In this document: positions 17,615 to 25,897 of the stretch, one piece after another
Layout: each line of letters begins with the position of its first letter
Numbering within the stretch: the first letter of the stretch is position 1
NCBI GenBank assembly: GCA_002869145.1
Contig: PKTM01000019.1
Location: 128,486-192,485 of the forward strand
Direction of reading: 5' to 3'
Origin: Denitrovibrio sp.
Lineage (GTDB): Bacteria; Chrysiogenota; Deferribacteres; Deferribacterales; Geovibrionaceae
DNA: 64,000 bases
The notes under the pieces: model-generated
What the model was told of the DNA's origin: nothing
Seen by the model: only the letters and a program-made list of their open reading frames with translations
Databases searched by the model: none
Program-made: the position numbers and the translations under genes

Positions 17615-18340
17615 ATGTTAGAAGTTAAATCTCTGTACGTATCCTATGGCGGTGTTCAGGCACTTACAAACGTGTCTGTCCATGTGAAAAAGGGTGAGTT
17701 TGTCTCTCTCATAGGGAGTAACGGAGCAGGGAAAACAACACTGCTTAACAGCATTATGAATATAGTTTCAAAACAGAAAGGGAGTGCCCTTTTTGACGGT
17801 AAAGATGTAACTAAAAAAACTACATCAAATATCGTAGCTGATGGGATGGCTCTAGTTCCTGAGGGGAGACGGGTTTTTGCCAATATGTCTGTTCATGAAA
17901 ATCTAGAGATGGGCGGTTTTAAAAGACCTGCATCAGAAGTAAAGCAGAAGCTGGCAGAAGTCACCGAGATGTTTCCGGTGCTTGGCGAGCGTGCTTCACA
18001 GATGGCGGGTATGCTTTCGGGGGGCGAGCAGCAGATGCTTGCCATAGCTCGCGCACTTATGACAAACCCTAGAATACTATTAATGGATGAGCCCTCCATG
18101 GGGCTTGCTCCGCTGGTTATTAAGGAAGTTTACGAAAAACTTAAAGTTCTGGCATCTACAGGACTTACAATACTGCTGGTGGAACAAAATGCCAGCGTAG
18201 CGCTTAAATATGCTCAGAGAGGATATGTACTGGAGAACGGGCGTATCATTATGCAGGGCAAGGCGAGCGAGCTGCTCGGCGACAACGAGGTTAAAAGAGC
18301 TTATCTGGGCAAGGAGTATAAGGAAAAATGGGAGAGATAG
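17615..18340 (+). CDS. livF: ABC transporter ATP-binding protein LivF
   Basis: A 241-residue ATPase with Walker [10 protein letters not shown], a canonical signature [15 protein letters not shown], Walker [13 protein letters not shown] and switch histidine replaced in the usual LivF way (VEQNAS). [17 protein letters not shown] is a LivF hallmark. It works with LivG to drive uptake through LivHM. Its last 13 bases overlap the second paaK. Confidence 0.94.
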   Translation: MLEVKSLYVSYGGVQALTNVSVHVKKGEFVSLIGSNGAGKTTLLNSIMNIVSKQKGSALFDGKDVTKKTTSNIVADGMALVPEGRRVFANMSVHENLEMGGFKRPASEVKQKLAEVTEMFPVLGERASQMAGMLSGGEQQMLAIARALMTNPRILLMDEPSMGLAPLVIKEVYEKLKVLASTGLTILLVEQNASVALKYAQRGYVLENGRIIMQGKASELLGDNEVKRAYLGKEYKEKWER

Positions 18341-19644
18341 AAGTTAAATACTGGCACGAAGAAGAAGAGAGGATGGACCCTGCAGAGCGTAAGGTCTTTC
18401 AGCTTGAGAGGCTTCAGACAACAGTTAACAGGGCATACCGCAAAGTGGACTTCTACAGGAGAACCTTTGACAAACTGGGGCTGAAACCTGATGTGATAAG
18501 TGAACTCGCAGATATTTCCAAACTCCCTTTTACCAATAAGCAGGATTTAAGGGACAACTATCCTTACGGCATGTTTGCTGTCCCTCTTCGGGATATTGTA
18601 AGGATACATTCTTCCAGCGGTACAACAGGCAAGCCTACCGTAGTAGGCTATACCAGAAACGATCTGGAAAACTGGAACAACCTTGTAGCTAGACTTATGA
18701 CAGCCGGTGGTGTTTCCAAAGACGATATCGTCCATGTCTCTTTCACATACGGACTTTTCACAGGCGGCTTCGGTCTGCACTATGGTGCAGAGACCATTGG
18801 CGCATCTGTTATACCTTTTTCAAGCGGCAATACCTCCCGCCAGCTTGCTATCATGCAGGACTATAAAAGCACAACACTGGTATCCACCCCTTCATACGCC
18901 CTGCATATAGCAGAGACGATGGAGAAGATGGGGATAAACAGAAACGATCTTAGTCTCAAATATGCCCTGCTCGGTTCAGAGCCATGGGGTGACAAAATAC
19001 GTGAGGAAGTTCAGGATAAGCTGGGCGTTATAGCCACTGACAACTACGGACTCTCCGAACTGATAGGCCCTGGGATATCCGGCGAATGTATCTACCAGAA
19101 AGGACTTCATATAAACGAGGACTTCTTTTATCCTGAGATAATAGATCCGCTAACTCTTAAACCTTTACCTGAAGGTGAGTGGGGGGAGCTGGTGCTAACC
19201 ACTTTGAAGCGTGAGGCAATGCCTCTGCTCAGGTACCGCACCAGAGATGTCACCAGGTTATACAGGGAAGAATGCCCATGCGGCAGAACCCTTATTAAAA
19301 TGGATAAACCGCAGGGGCGTACAGATGATATGCTCATAGTCAACGGTGTGAATGTATTCCCGTCACAGGTAGAAGAAGCACTTGCACAAGTTCAGGGTGT
19401 TTCTCCGCATTACATAATATTCGTACGTAAAAAAGGTGCTCTTGATTCTATTGAGATAAAGGTTGAAGTGAATGAGGACATCTTCTTTGACGAAATGAAG
19501 AAACAGAGGGAGCTCGTTGAAAACCTTACAGTTCAGTTTCAAAAGATACTGCTTTTGAAACCGAAAGTGACATTAGTTACTTCACAGACACTTGAAAGAT
19601 TTGAAGGTAAAGCAAAGCGGGTTGTTGATGAGCGAAATTCCTAA
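18328..19644 (+). CDS. paaK: Phenylacetate-CoA ligase family protein (second copy)
   Basis: A 438-residue paralogue of the ligase at 13214. It has [19 protein letters not shown], the motif [10 protein letters not shown] and the hinge [16 protein letters not shown]. The two copies differ throughout, so this is an old duplication, and they may prefer different aryl acids. Its overlap with livF (13 bases) ties uptake and activation to one mRNA. The last 17 bases overlap the HD-domain gene. Confidence 0.93.
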   Translation: MGEIEVKYWHEEEERMDPAERKVFQLERLQTTVNRAYRKVDFYRRTFDKLGLKPDVISELADISKLPFTNKQDLRDNYPYGMFAVPLRDIVRIHSSSGTTGKPTVVGYTRNDLENWNNLVARLMTAGGVSKDDIVHVSFTYGLFTGGFGLHYGAETIGASVIPFSSGNTSRQLAIMQDYKSTTLVSTPSYALHIAETMEKMGINRNDLSLKYALLGSEPWGDKIREEVQDKLGVIATDNYGLSELIGPGISGECIYQKGLHINEDFFYPEIIDPLTLKPLPEGEWGELVLTTLKREAMPLLRYRTRDVTRLYREECPCGRTLIKMDKPQGRTDDMLIVNGVNVFPSQVEEALAQVQGVSPHYIIFVRKKGALDSIEIKVEVNEDIFFDEMKKQRELVENLTVQFQKILLLKPKVTLVTSQTLERFEGKAKRVVDERNS

Positions 19645-20263
19645 AGAAAACGAAGGCAAAGATGCTGCTGATGCTGAAATGAAACAGAATGACAGGGTTG
19701 CTGATTTCTTTTACGAGATAGGAATCATTCAGGTAATGAAGCGCAGCGGACAGGATTTTCTGGGGAGCGGAACCCAGTCTGTGGCAGACCATTCATTTCG
19801 TGTTGCCATGATGGGCTACACTTTGGCGAAAATGTCCGGTGCGGACGCAGACAAGGTGATGAAGATGTGCATGTTCCATGATCTGGAAGAATCCAGAACA
19901 GGTGACCTCAACTACCTTCAGCAGGCATATGTTGAGTCTGATGACGACAAGGCTTTGAAAGAATCTGTGGAAGGGCTTCCGATAGAAGATGAAGTGCACA
20001 GCATAATAGATGAGTATAAAGCGCAGGAGAGTGCAGAGGCTAAGTTGGCTAAAGATGCGGACGTGCTCGAATTGCTTTTTTTCCTTAAAGAGCAAAAAGA
20101 TAAAGGAAACCATCAGGCGAGTAACTGGATAAGTGGAGTAGTAAAAAGACTTCAGACAGAGCTTGCTAAAGAGATTTTCCGGTCTGCCAGCGAGAAAATG
20201 TATTACGAATGGTGGTACAATAGAAAAGATGAAAGCTGGAAACATGGAAATAAAAACTGGTAA
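19628..20263 (+). CDS. HD-domain hydrolase (YfbR/5'-nucleotidase-like)
   Basis: A 211-residue protein with the HD phosphohydrolase ligands spread as in the YfbR group: [12 protein letters not shown] (first His), [12 protein letters not shown] (His-Asp plus Glu) and [16 protein letters not shown] (last Asp). YfbR-type enzymes dephosphorylate deoxynucleoside monophosphates, but the exact substrate is unknown here. The ATG at 19628 overlaps the paaK end by 17 bases. Its own end overlaps the next gene by 20 bases. Confidence 0.82.
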   Translation: MSEIPKENEGKDAADAEMKQNDRVADFFYEIGIIQVMKRSGQDFLGSGTQSVADHSFRVAMMGYTLAKMSGADADKVMKMCMFHDLEESRTGDLNYLQQAYVESDDDKALKESVEGLPIEDEVHSIIDEYKAQESAEAKLAKDADVLELLFFLKEQKDKGNHQASNWISGVVKRLQTELAKEIFRSASEKMYYEWWYNRKDESWKHGNKNW

Positions 20264-20762
20264 AGGACCACTTCCAACACCACTTGATACACTAAGCAAG
20301 TCATTAAGACTTATATTTTTCAGCGAGAAGGCAATGCTCGCTCTCATGCTGAACCGTAAACATACACTTAATATCTTTTTTATATACGCAGTTTCACTTT
20401 TTATCCCTTTCAGAGGCCTTCAGGGCGATTTGAATCCTGAGCATTTCGGACAAATGGTCGAAAGCGCACTGCTGACTTTTATATTTATCGGCTTCATCTT
20501 TCTTTATCTGCCGAAAAAGAAAGGGGTGTTTATGGCCACCACCCGTGTGATACTCAGCTTTGATGCTATGTCTGTTTTTTTACCGCTCACTTTGTTGCTA
20601 AACCCCGAACAGCTTCATTATTTTCATCCAATGTACCTGGCTTGGTATCTTAGCCTTGCTGTTTTTGCTGTAAGCAAGATAAAAGGTTACGGTTATTTTC
20701 TTTCTGCTATGGTCGTCTTTGCTTCTTTCATGGTCACTATTTTATTCCCTGCCTTATTCTGA
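20244..20762 (+). CDS. Hypothetical membrane protein
   Basis: A 172-residue protein of unknown function. An N-terminal soluble stretch (about 1-40) is followed by roughly five hydrophobic segments (near 43-58, 72-90, 100-120, 128-145 and 152-170), in a layout somewhat like the Yip1 family, although no clear motif is seen. The ATG at 20244 lies within the HD gene and overlaps its stop by 20 bases, so it is the last gene of the paaK-liv transcript. Confidence 0.7.
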   Translation: MEIKTGKGPLPTPLDTLSKSLRLIFFSEKAMLALMLNRKHTLNIFFIYAVSLFIPFRGLQGDLNPEHFGQMVESALLTFIFIGFIFLYLPKKKGVFMATTRVILSFDAMSVFLPLTLLLNPEQLHYFHPMYLAWYLSLAVFAVSKIKGYGYFLSAMVVFASFMVTILFPALF

Positions 20763-20772
20763 CAAAATTTCC

Positions 20773-20801
20773 TTGCTAATCATTTTTTTTAGGTCTATAA
20801 A
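20773..20801 (+). promoter_or_regulatory. Candidate promoter of the MATE leader
   Basis: TTGCTA at 20773-20778, a spacer of exactly 17 bases, then TATAAA at 20796-20801. Transcription would start near 20808, giving a leader of about 145 bases before the MATE start codon. Confidence 0.55.
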
Positions 20802-20828
20802 GCTAGAATCAATTTACGGGGTGGTTTA

Positions 20829-20852
20829 ATGATTTCAGCAGTTGTTTGTTAA
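20829..20852 (+). CDS. Possible 7-residue leader peptide upstream of the MATE gene
   Basis: ATG at 20829 opens a very short frame, MISAVVC then TAA. A purine-rich GGGGTGG site lies 4 bases upstream. The stop codon overlaps the first base of the terminator-like stem. Length and position fit a regulatory leader, but a frame this short can arise by chance. Confidence 0.4.
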   Translation: MISAVVC

Positions 20853-20916
20853 GAGTGATCTAGAATCAAAAAAGCTTCTCTCTTCTTTTACTCCAGATCA
20901 CATCTCAGGTTTTTTT
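20852..20916 (+). terminator. Terminator-like hairpin in the MATE leader, possible attenuator
   Basis: AGAGTGATCT (20852-20861) pairs with AGATCAC-A-TCT (20895-20905) over 10 bp with one bulged A and a 33-base loop. Four bases later come seven T (20910-20916). A ribosome held on the leader frame would cover the first arm and stop the hairpin forming. The copies of CTAGAATCAA at 20803 and 20860 may give an alternative pairing partner. Confidence 0.45.
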
Positions 20917-20951
20917 AGTTATTAACAGCTTAATCTTTTTCAGGTGAAATT

Positions 20952-22313
20952 TTGAAATCAAATATCGAATATTCCGGAAGCATCAGAGAGATGATCTCTA
21001 TTGCATTGCCTATGGTTGTCTCAAACGCTTGTGAGACGGTCATGACATTCACTGACAGGCTTTTCCTGTCGAAACTCGGTATGCCCCAGATGAGTGCTGC
21101 TATGGGCGGCGGGCTCAGCGTGTTTTTTATTACTACATTTTTTATAGGGATGCTCGGCTATGGTACGGCTTTGACAGCCCAGTATTATGGCGCTGGTGAA
21201 AAATGGAAATGTCCAAAGGTGCTCACCAACGCACTTATCATAGCTGTGTTAGCATATCCTCTTTTGCTCTGGTGTAAACCTCTTATGCATACGCTTTTTA
21301 TAAAGCAGGGGATAAGCGAGGGGCAGCTTTATTATCAGTTGATATATTTTGACATACTCCTTTATGCGTCTATCCTCAGCCTTGCCAGAGGTGTTTTCAG
21401 CAACTTTTTCAGCGGTATCGGAAAGACCAGAGTTGTTATGATAGCCTCTTTCAGTGCTATGTTTGTGAATGTGATAGTCAGCTATGTACTGATTTTCGGA
21501 CACTACGGCTTTCCTCAGCTCGGGATGAAAGGCGCAGCCATAGGAACCATTTCTGGGACAGTTTTTGCGCTTTCTGTGCTCATATTTACATACTTCAGAT
21601 CATCTCTTATGAAAGATTATTCTATTAAGGATTCTTTTACTTTTGACTTTGAGATTATAAAGAAGCTGTTCCGGTTTGGCACACCTTCAGGCATAGAGTT
21701 TTTTATGGTTCTTTTTTCTTTTACAATGGTCATTGCACTCTTTCATGCACAAGGACCTGTCACGGCTGCTGCCACTACAATAATGTTTAACTGGGATCAT
21801 GTGTCGTTTGTGCCTCTTATCGGAGTGGAGATAGGCGTTACAAGTCTTGTGGGCAGGTATGTTGGGGCAGGCAGGCACGATATAGCTGAAAAGGCTGTGA
21901 AGTCCGGCATAAAGCTGGGGTGGATGTTTTCTGCTATAATTCTTTTCCTGTTCATCTTCTTCCCGGGAGCACTTAGCGATGTTTTTAGGCCTGATGGTGG
22001 AAGCGAGATTTATACTCAGGCAAGACCCCTTTCAGTGTTTATGCTTCGTATAGCTTCTGTTTACATTATGCTTGAGGCTGTAATGGTAGTTTATATGTGT
22101 GCACTAAAGGGTGCAGGGGATACATTCTGGTCTATGATAATCAACGTCTCTTACCACTGGAGTATACTGGCACTTCTTTATGTGGTGCTTAATGTTATCA
22201 ATGCCGGGCCGGAAGCTGCATGGATTTTTGTTGTTGCTGTTTTTACATTACTGCCGTTTATTCTCAGGTTTCGATTCAATAGCGGTAAGTGGAAATCTAT
22301 CAGCACTGTGTAA
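20952..22313 (+). CDS. MATE-family multidrug efflux protein
   Basis: A 453-residue inner-membrane exporter with twelve hydrophobic segments in two halves, as in NorM/DinF proteins. Landmarks are ALPMVVSNACETVMTFTDRLF at the N-terminus, TALTAQYYGAGE in the first half and VGRYVGAGRHDIAEKAV in the second. MATE proteins expel cationic drugs in exchange for sodium ions or protons. It starts with TTG, 5 bases after an AGGTGA site. A single-gene unit with its own promoter and terminator; the leader suggests drug-dependent control (inference). Confidence 0.9.
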   Translation: MKSNIEYSGSIREMISIALPMVVSNACETVMTFTDRLFLSKLGMPQMSAAMGGGLSVFFITTFFIGMLGYGTALTAQYYGAGEKWKCPKVLTNALIIAVLAYPLLLWCKPLMHTLFIKQGISEGQLYYQLIYFDILLYASILSLARGVFSNFFSGIGKTRVVMIASFSAMFVNVIVSYVLIFGHYGFPQLGMKGAAIGTISGTVFALSVLIFTYFRSSLMKDYSIKDSFTFDFEIIKKLFRFGTPSGIEFFMVLFSFTMVIALFHAQGPVTAAATTIMFNWDHVSFVPLIGVEIGVTSLVGRYVGAGRHDIAEKAVKSGIKLGWMFSAIILFLFIFFPGALSDVFRPDGGSEIYTQARPLSVFMLRIASVYIMLEAVMVVYMCALKGAGDTFWSMIINVSYHWSILALLYVVLNVINAGPEAAWIFVVAVFTLLPFILRFRFNSGKWKSISTV

Positions 22314-22334
22314 GGGAATGCGGTAATAAAAAAT

Positions 22335-22358
22335 GGGGAGCCGGAAAGCTCCCCTTTT
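22335..22358. terminator. Bidirectional intrinsic terminator
   Basis: GGGGAGC and GCTCCCC form a 7-bp stem with a 6-base loop. TTTT follows and an A-run precedes it, so it can end both the MATE transcript and the converging fprA transcript. The stem closely resembles the terminator at 8602. Confidence 0.88.
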
Positions 22359-22378
22359 GTGATTTATCTAAGTGATAT

Positions 22379-23587
22379 CTAGTTTTCTAAGACTGCCATA
22401 CCGAAATCGCGCCCCCACTGATATGCATCAGCGAGATCCTCTTCGGAAGGAGTCATTTTCACTTTAAAAGATTCCAGCGGAAGTTTCATACGCATGGACT
22501 TCATTATGTCTTCTGAAACCCTTACGCCTTCACCGCTCCATCCAAAAGAACCGAAGCATCCGCCCAGTCTGTTCACCACGTTCAGCACCACAAAGAATGA
22601 GAACATGTCTAAAATAGGGTGGGGGGCTTTTGCGTTAAGAGTTGGTGTTCCGATAAGTACGCCGTGTGATATCTCTATGGAGTCTATGATGGTCATGACA
22701 TCCGTTGTTGCACAGTCAAACATCTCAACCTTAACACCCACTTCTTCGATACCTCTGGTGATGGCATCAGCAAGTTTTTTAGTGTTTCCATATGCAGAGG
22801 CATAGACCAGAGTTGCCTGCCTGTTCACCATGTTTTTGTAAAACCTGCCGGCTGATATTTCATAAAAGTTCATATAGCTTCTGATGTCTTCGTCTATGAT
22901 AGGTCCGTGGGAAGGGCATACCATATCGATATCGACACCTTTGATCTTCTCAAGAGCTTTGTTTATGTGCTCTTTGTATGGGCGCATTATCATAGAATAG
23001 TAAAATTCGAAAGCTTTTCTTGCTTCTGGCTTGTTTTTCAGTTCGCTATTTAAAAGAACATCACCATGAGGACAGTAATGCGCACCCAGAAAATCGCAAG
23101 GGAAGAGTATTTTCTCTTCAACCAGATAGGTGAACATAGTATCTGGCCAGTGCAGAAATGGTGTGTGAAAGAATCTGAGAGTTTTTCCGCCAAGGTCAAT
23201 AACGTCATCGTCGCCCACTGCACGGCCGTTAAATTCGTGGTTTACAATATTTTCCACAAATGTTTTAGCTGTTTTAGAGTAGATAACCTCCATTTCGGGG
23301 TTTATCTCAAGCAAAGCAGGAAGCGCTCCTGAGTGGTCTGGTTCGTTGTGGTTAAGTATTATATAATCAATATCCTTGATAGGCATAACCTGCTCTACAC
23401 GCTGGATATATTCGTCTTTAAAGTTAAGTTTGCAAGCCTCAATAAGTGCACATTTTTCAGTACCTTTCACAAGATAACTGTTATATGTTGTCCCGTGTTT
23501 AGTAGGTATAACTATATCAAAAATCTCAAGTTCAGGATCTTTTACCCCTACCCAGTAGATATCCTTTTTTAAAAGAGTCGCCTCCAT
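22379..23587 (-). CDS. fprA: Flavodiiron protein (oxygen/nitric oxide reductase)
   Basis: A 402-residue A-type flavodiiron protein. The N-terminal lactamase-like domain carries the iron ligands in HNEPDHSG, a later His and Asp (FHTPFLHWPD, CDFLGAH) and CPSHGPI; the C-terminal flavodoxin domain starts at YASAYGNTKK. These enzymes reduce oxygen to water or nitric oxide to nitrous oxide, taking electrons from rubredoxin, and protect anaerobes from air or nitrosative stress. The ATG at 23587 has a GGAGGT site; an upstream in-frame start would add 14 unconserved residues. The rubredoxin gene lies directly upstream. Confidence 0.94.
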   Translation of the reverse strand: MEATLLKKDIYWVGVKDPELEIFDIVIPTKHGTTYNSYLVKGTEKCALIEACKLNFKDEYIQRVEQVMPIKDIDYIILNHNEPDHSGALPALLEINPEMEVIYSKTAKTFVENIVNHEFNGRAVGDDDVIDLGGKTLRFFHTPFLHWPDTMFTYLVEEKILFPCDFLGAHYCPHGDVLLNSELKNKPEARKAFEFYYSMIMRPYKEHINKALEKIKGVDIDMVCPSHGPIIDEDIRSYMNFYEISAGRFYKNMVNRQATLVYASAYGNTKKLADAITRGIEEVGVKVEMFDCATTDVMTIIDSIEISHGVLIGTPTLNAKAPHPILDMFSFFVVLNVVNRLGGCFGSFGWSGEGVRVSEDIMKSMRMKLPLESFKVKMTPSEEDLADAYQWGRDFGMAVLEN

Positions 23588-23618
23588 TTTACCTCCAATT
23601 CTATGATAAACGGATTTG

Positions 23619-23643
23619 AAAAAAGCCACCCGGAAGGTGGCTT
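23619..23643 (-). terminator. Intrinsic terminator between rubredoxin and fprA
   Basis: On the minus strand AAGCCACC and GGTGGCTT form an 8-bp stem with a 5-base loop, followed by a T-run. It lies just after the rubredoxin stop and before fprA, so fprA depends on readthrough or its own start of transcription. Confidence 0.85.
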
Positions 23644-23650
23644 AATTTAT

Positions 23651-23812
23651 TTAGTCTTCGTATGCTTCAAATTGGTCTTTACCGACTCCGCACTCAGGGC
23701 AAACCCAGTCATCAGGAATGTCTTCAAATGCTGTACCCGCTTTTACTCCGTTGTCAGGATCGCCTACTTCAGGGTCATAAATCCAACCGCATATTGTGCA
23801 AATATATTTCAT
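23651..23812 (-). CDS. Rubredoxin
   Basis: A 53-residue protein with the classical rubredoxin pattern: [14 protein letters not shown] supplies the first CxxC pair and [14 protein letters not shown] the second, with [15 protein letters not shown] between them. One iron is bound by the four cysteines. It is the likely electron donor of the flavodiiron protein encoded downstream. It starts behind a strong GGAGGAAC site, with a near-consensus promoter upstream. Confidence 0.97.
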   Translation of the reverse strand: MKYICTICGWIYDPEVGDPDNGVKAGTAFEDIPDDWVCPECGVGKDQFEAYED

Positions 23813-23838
23813 TTGTTCCTCCTTTTGATATTTTTAAT

Positions 23839-23867
23839 AGTATAATTATCTGTTTTTGATAAGTCAA
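23839..23867 (-). promoter_or_regulatory. Promoter of rubredoxin-fprA
   Basis: On the minus strand, TTGACT (23862-23867), 17 bases, then TATACT (23839-23844) closely match the sigma-70 consensus. The -35 box overlaps the stop codon of the upstream DHH phosphoesterase gene. Strong constitutive expression is likely. Confidence 0.8.
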
Positions 23868-24853
23868 ACTTTTTTAATATCCTCACCTTTAAATCCCGCA
23901 CGTTTCAGCAGCCTGAGTTTTATTATCTCTGCCACTTCATCGTAATTCTTACTTTCCAGATTTATCTGTCCACCTGCGGACTTCATATGTCCACCGCCAG
24001 TTCCGAGTCCTTTCACCAAGGACATTGCAATGCGTCCTACTTTCATCCGGGCAGATTTTGACCTGAGTGAAAAATAGCCGTGATTATCAATTTTGCCAAC
24101 CACAAAAGTCCATTTTATGTCTCTCATCCGCAGTAGAAAATCACTTGTTTCAGCTATCAGATCAGCGTTTCTAACTTCGCCCAAATTGCAGAAAATAATG
24201 TTGTCTAATATCTCTGCATAATCCAGAGCTTTTCTCATGTTCTTATAATAATACCTCGGAAGTTCCGGACTTTCTATTTTAGTTAGTTTGGTTAGCGAAA
24301 TTTGCGGAAAAATATAAGACATCATCTCAAGATCCTGGCTATTGCTTGACCTTCCTGAGCCTACAGTGTCGGTTTTTATACCGTAATAAAGTGCTGTTGC
24401 CGTTTTTGTATCCGGGACAATACCCAGATGTTTCATGTATTCAACAATGATGGTGCTGGTGCTTCCCGCTTTGGGGCGAACATCGTGAAGTTTTATTTGG
24501 TTTGTGGTGGCTCTGAAGTTGTGGTGGTCTATTACAACATCAGCTTTGAACCCGTCAGGAATATATACGTTGCCTGCCTTCGGCTGTGTATCCACAACAA
24601 TAAGGTAGTCGTATCTGTTGAAATTAAGCTTTGTTGATGGATGCATGTCAATGACACATGTTTTAATCAGTTCTCTGTTTTCTGCTCTTCCCACAAGCCC
24701 CTGATATGCTATAGTGCAGCGTTTTTTTAGAGTTTTGCTTAGGATGAATTTCATGCCTAATGCCGCCGCCATCGTGTCTGGGTCGGGGTTATTGTGTGTG
24801 AGTATGAGGACTTTCCTCTTAGGTTTTATGTCCTCTAAAATCTGATCTATCAT
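23864..24853 (-). CDS. DHH-family phosphoesterase (nanoRNase/pAp phosphatase-like)
   Basis: A 329-residue protein with the DHH motifs in order: THNNPDPDTMAAA (about 20-32), VDTQP, VVIDHHNF (about 108-115), and a C-terminal DHHA1 domain with GTGGGHMKSAGG. NrnA-like enzymes degrade short RNA oligonucleotides, and dephosphorylate pAp or cut cyclic-di-AMP in some bacteria. The exact substrate is not decided by sequence. It sits after the lptD unit, separated by 18 bases, and its stop overlaps the rubredoxin promoter. Confidence 0.87.
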   Translation of the reverse strand: MIDQILEDIKPKRKVLILTHNNPDPDTMAAALGMKFILSKTLKKRCTIAYQGLVGRAENRELIKTCVIDMHPSTKLNFNRYDYLIVVDTQPKAGNVYIPDGFKADVVIDHHNFRATTNQIKLHDVRPKAGSTSTIIVEYMKHLGIVPDTKTATALYYGIKTDTVGSGRSSNSQDLEMMSYIFPQISLTKLTKIESPELPRYYYKNMRKALDYAEILDNIIFCNLGEVRNADLIAETSDFLLRMRDIKWTFVVGKIDNHGYFSLRSKSARMKVGRIAMSLVKGLGTGGGHMKSAGGQINLESKNYDEVAEIIKLRLLKRAGFKGEDIKKV

Positions 24854-24871
24854 GTGAAAAGATTAAGCCTG

Positions 24872-25897
24872 TTAAAAAGTAAAATCAAGTAAAATGTTAG
24901 AACTGTCATCCTTGACGGCGCTAAAACCATATTCAGGTTCAATGCTTTGCAGCTTTTTAAGAAGGATGTTTATGTCTACGTATGTCTGAACTTCTATCAC
25001 CAGTTTATTACCAGCAAAACTTTTTATTTTATATGATTCTATAAAAGATCTGGTTTTCAGCTCTTCCATCAGCTTTTTTGGGGTGGCAAAGTTATCGTAA
25101 TTCTCTGCTGCTAAAGTGAAAGTATTCAGAACCTTTATAGCCTCAGGCAGAGGGATGAAGTTTCCGCGCACATAACCAAGTGTTTTCAGAAGCGAAAGTG
25201 TCACAGCAGATTTTACACATTCATCCTCAGTCTCAGCATCTGATTCACTCTTAGTTTTAAGCGTTTTGAATTCTTTTGTTTTGGAAAAGGTTTTGGTGGT
25301 CAAAGTGACAACGCATGACCCCTCGGGTGCTGGCTGGAGAACAACGTCCATCTCCATAAAATATTGTGCAGAACTTTCCATGAAAACATCTTCTCGTTCC
25401 TGAGCTGTGGAGTCAGCTTTTAAATTAGCCTGAAAATCTGACTGGTGTCTCGTGTCAAACTTATAGTCTTTAAAAGCCCCAGCGATATTGCCATCCATCT
25501 CAAAGTCCTGCCCGACACCGGTTATGTTGTATACAGCAGTATTTACAGCGTTTTTTACAAAATACATAATGTCATTCAGCGCAACATCGTCCACATCTGC
25601 CAAAACAGTGTAGTTAACACTATCTTCTAGATAAGACCTTTCCGCTATCTTGTAACTCTTTATGAACTTATAGAATTCTTCGGTAACATCAGGTATCTCT
25701 TTGTCAGGCTGATTAATCTTTAATCTGCTGAAGTAGTTGTTTAGTGCATTCAAAAGAGCTTTCTCCCGTGCACTTGTATCTGCTGCGGCTATGTTTCCGT
25801 CGAACACAGGAACAGTAGCGCTCCCCTGAATAACATAAGCGTAACCTGAAAAATTTATTAGCAAAGCAATTATTAGTACTGTAGTTTTAAATTTCAT
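24872..25897 (-). CDS. Secreted periplasmic protein of unknown function
   Basis: A 341-residue protein with a clear signal peptide (MKFKTTVLIIALLINFSGYA, cut near residue 20). The mature part has an alternating alpha/beta composition and an N-terminal segment DTSAREKALLNALNNYF that recalls the start of FlgT-like and LPP20-like envelope proteins; I do not recognise the family. Only two cysteines lie in the mature part. It overlaps the lptD stop by 11 bases, so an outer-membrane or LPS-related role is suggested by context only. Confidence 0.7.
   Translation of the reverse strand: MKFKTTVLIIALLINFSGYAYVIQGSATVPVFDGNIAAADTSAREKALLNALNNYFSRLKINQPDKEIPDVTEEFYKFIKSYKIAERSYLEDSVNYTVLADVDDVALNDIMYFVKNAVNTAVYNITGVGQDFEMDGNIAGAFKDYKFDTRHQSDFQANLKADSTAQEREDVFMESSAQYFMEMDVVLQPAPEGSCVVTLTTKTFSKTKEFKTLKTKSESDAETEDECVKSAVTLSLLKTLGYVRGNFIPLPEAIKVLNTFTLAAENYDNFATPKKLMEELKTRSFIESYKIKSFAGNKLVIEVQTYVDINILLKKLQSIEPEYGFSAVKDDSSNILLDFTF

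Noticed and set aside
23065-23859. Several plus-strand frames opposite fprA and rubredoxin
   Set aside because: They are shadows of conserved minus-strand genes and have no ribosome sites or similarity.
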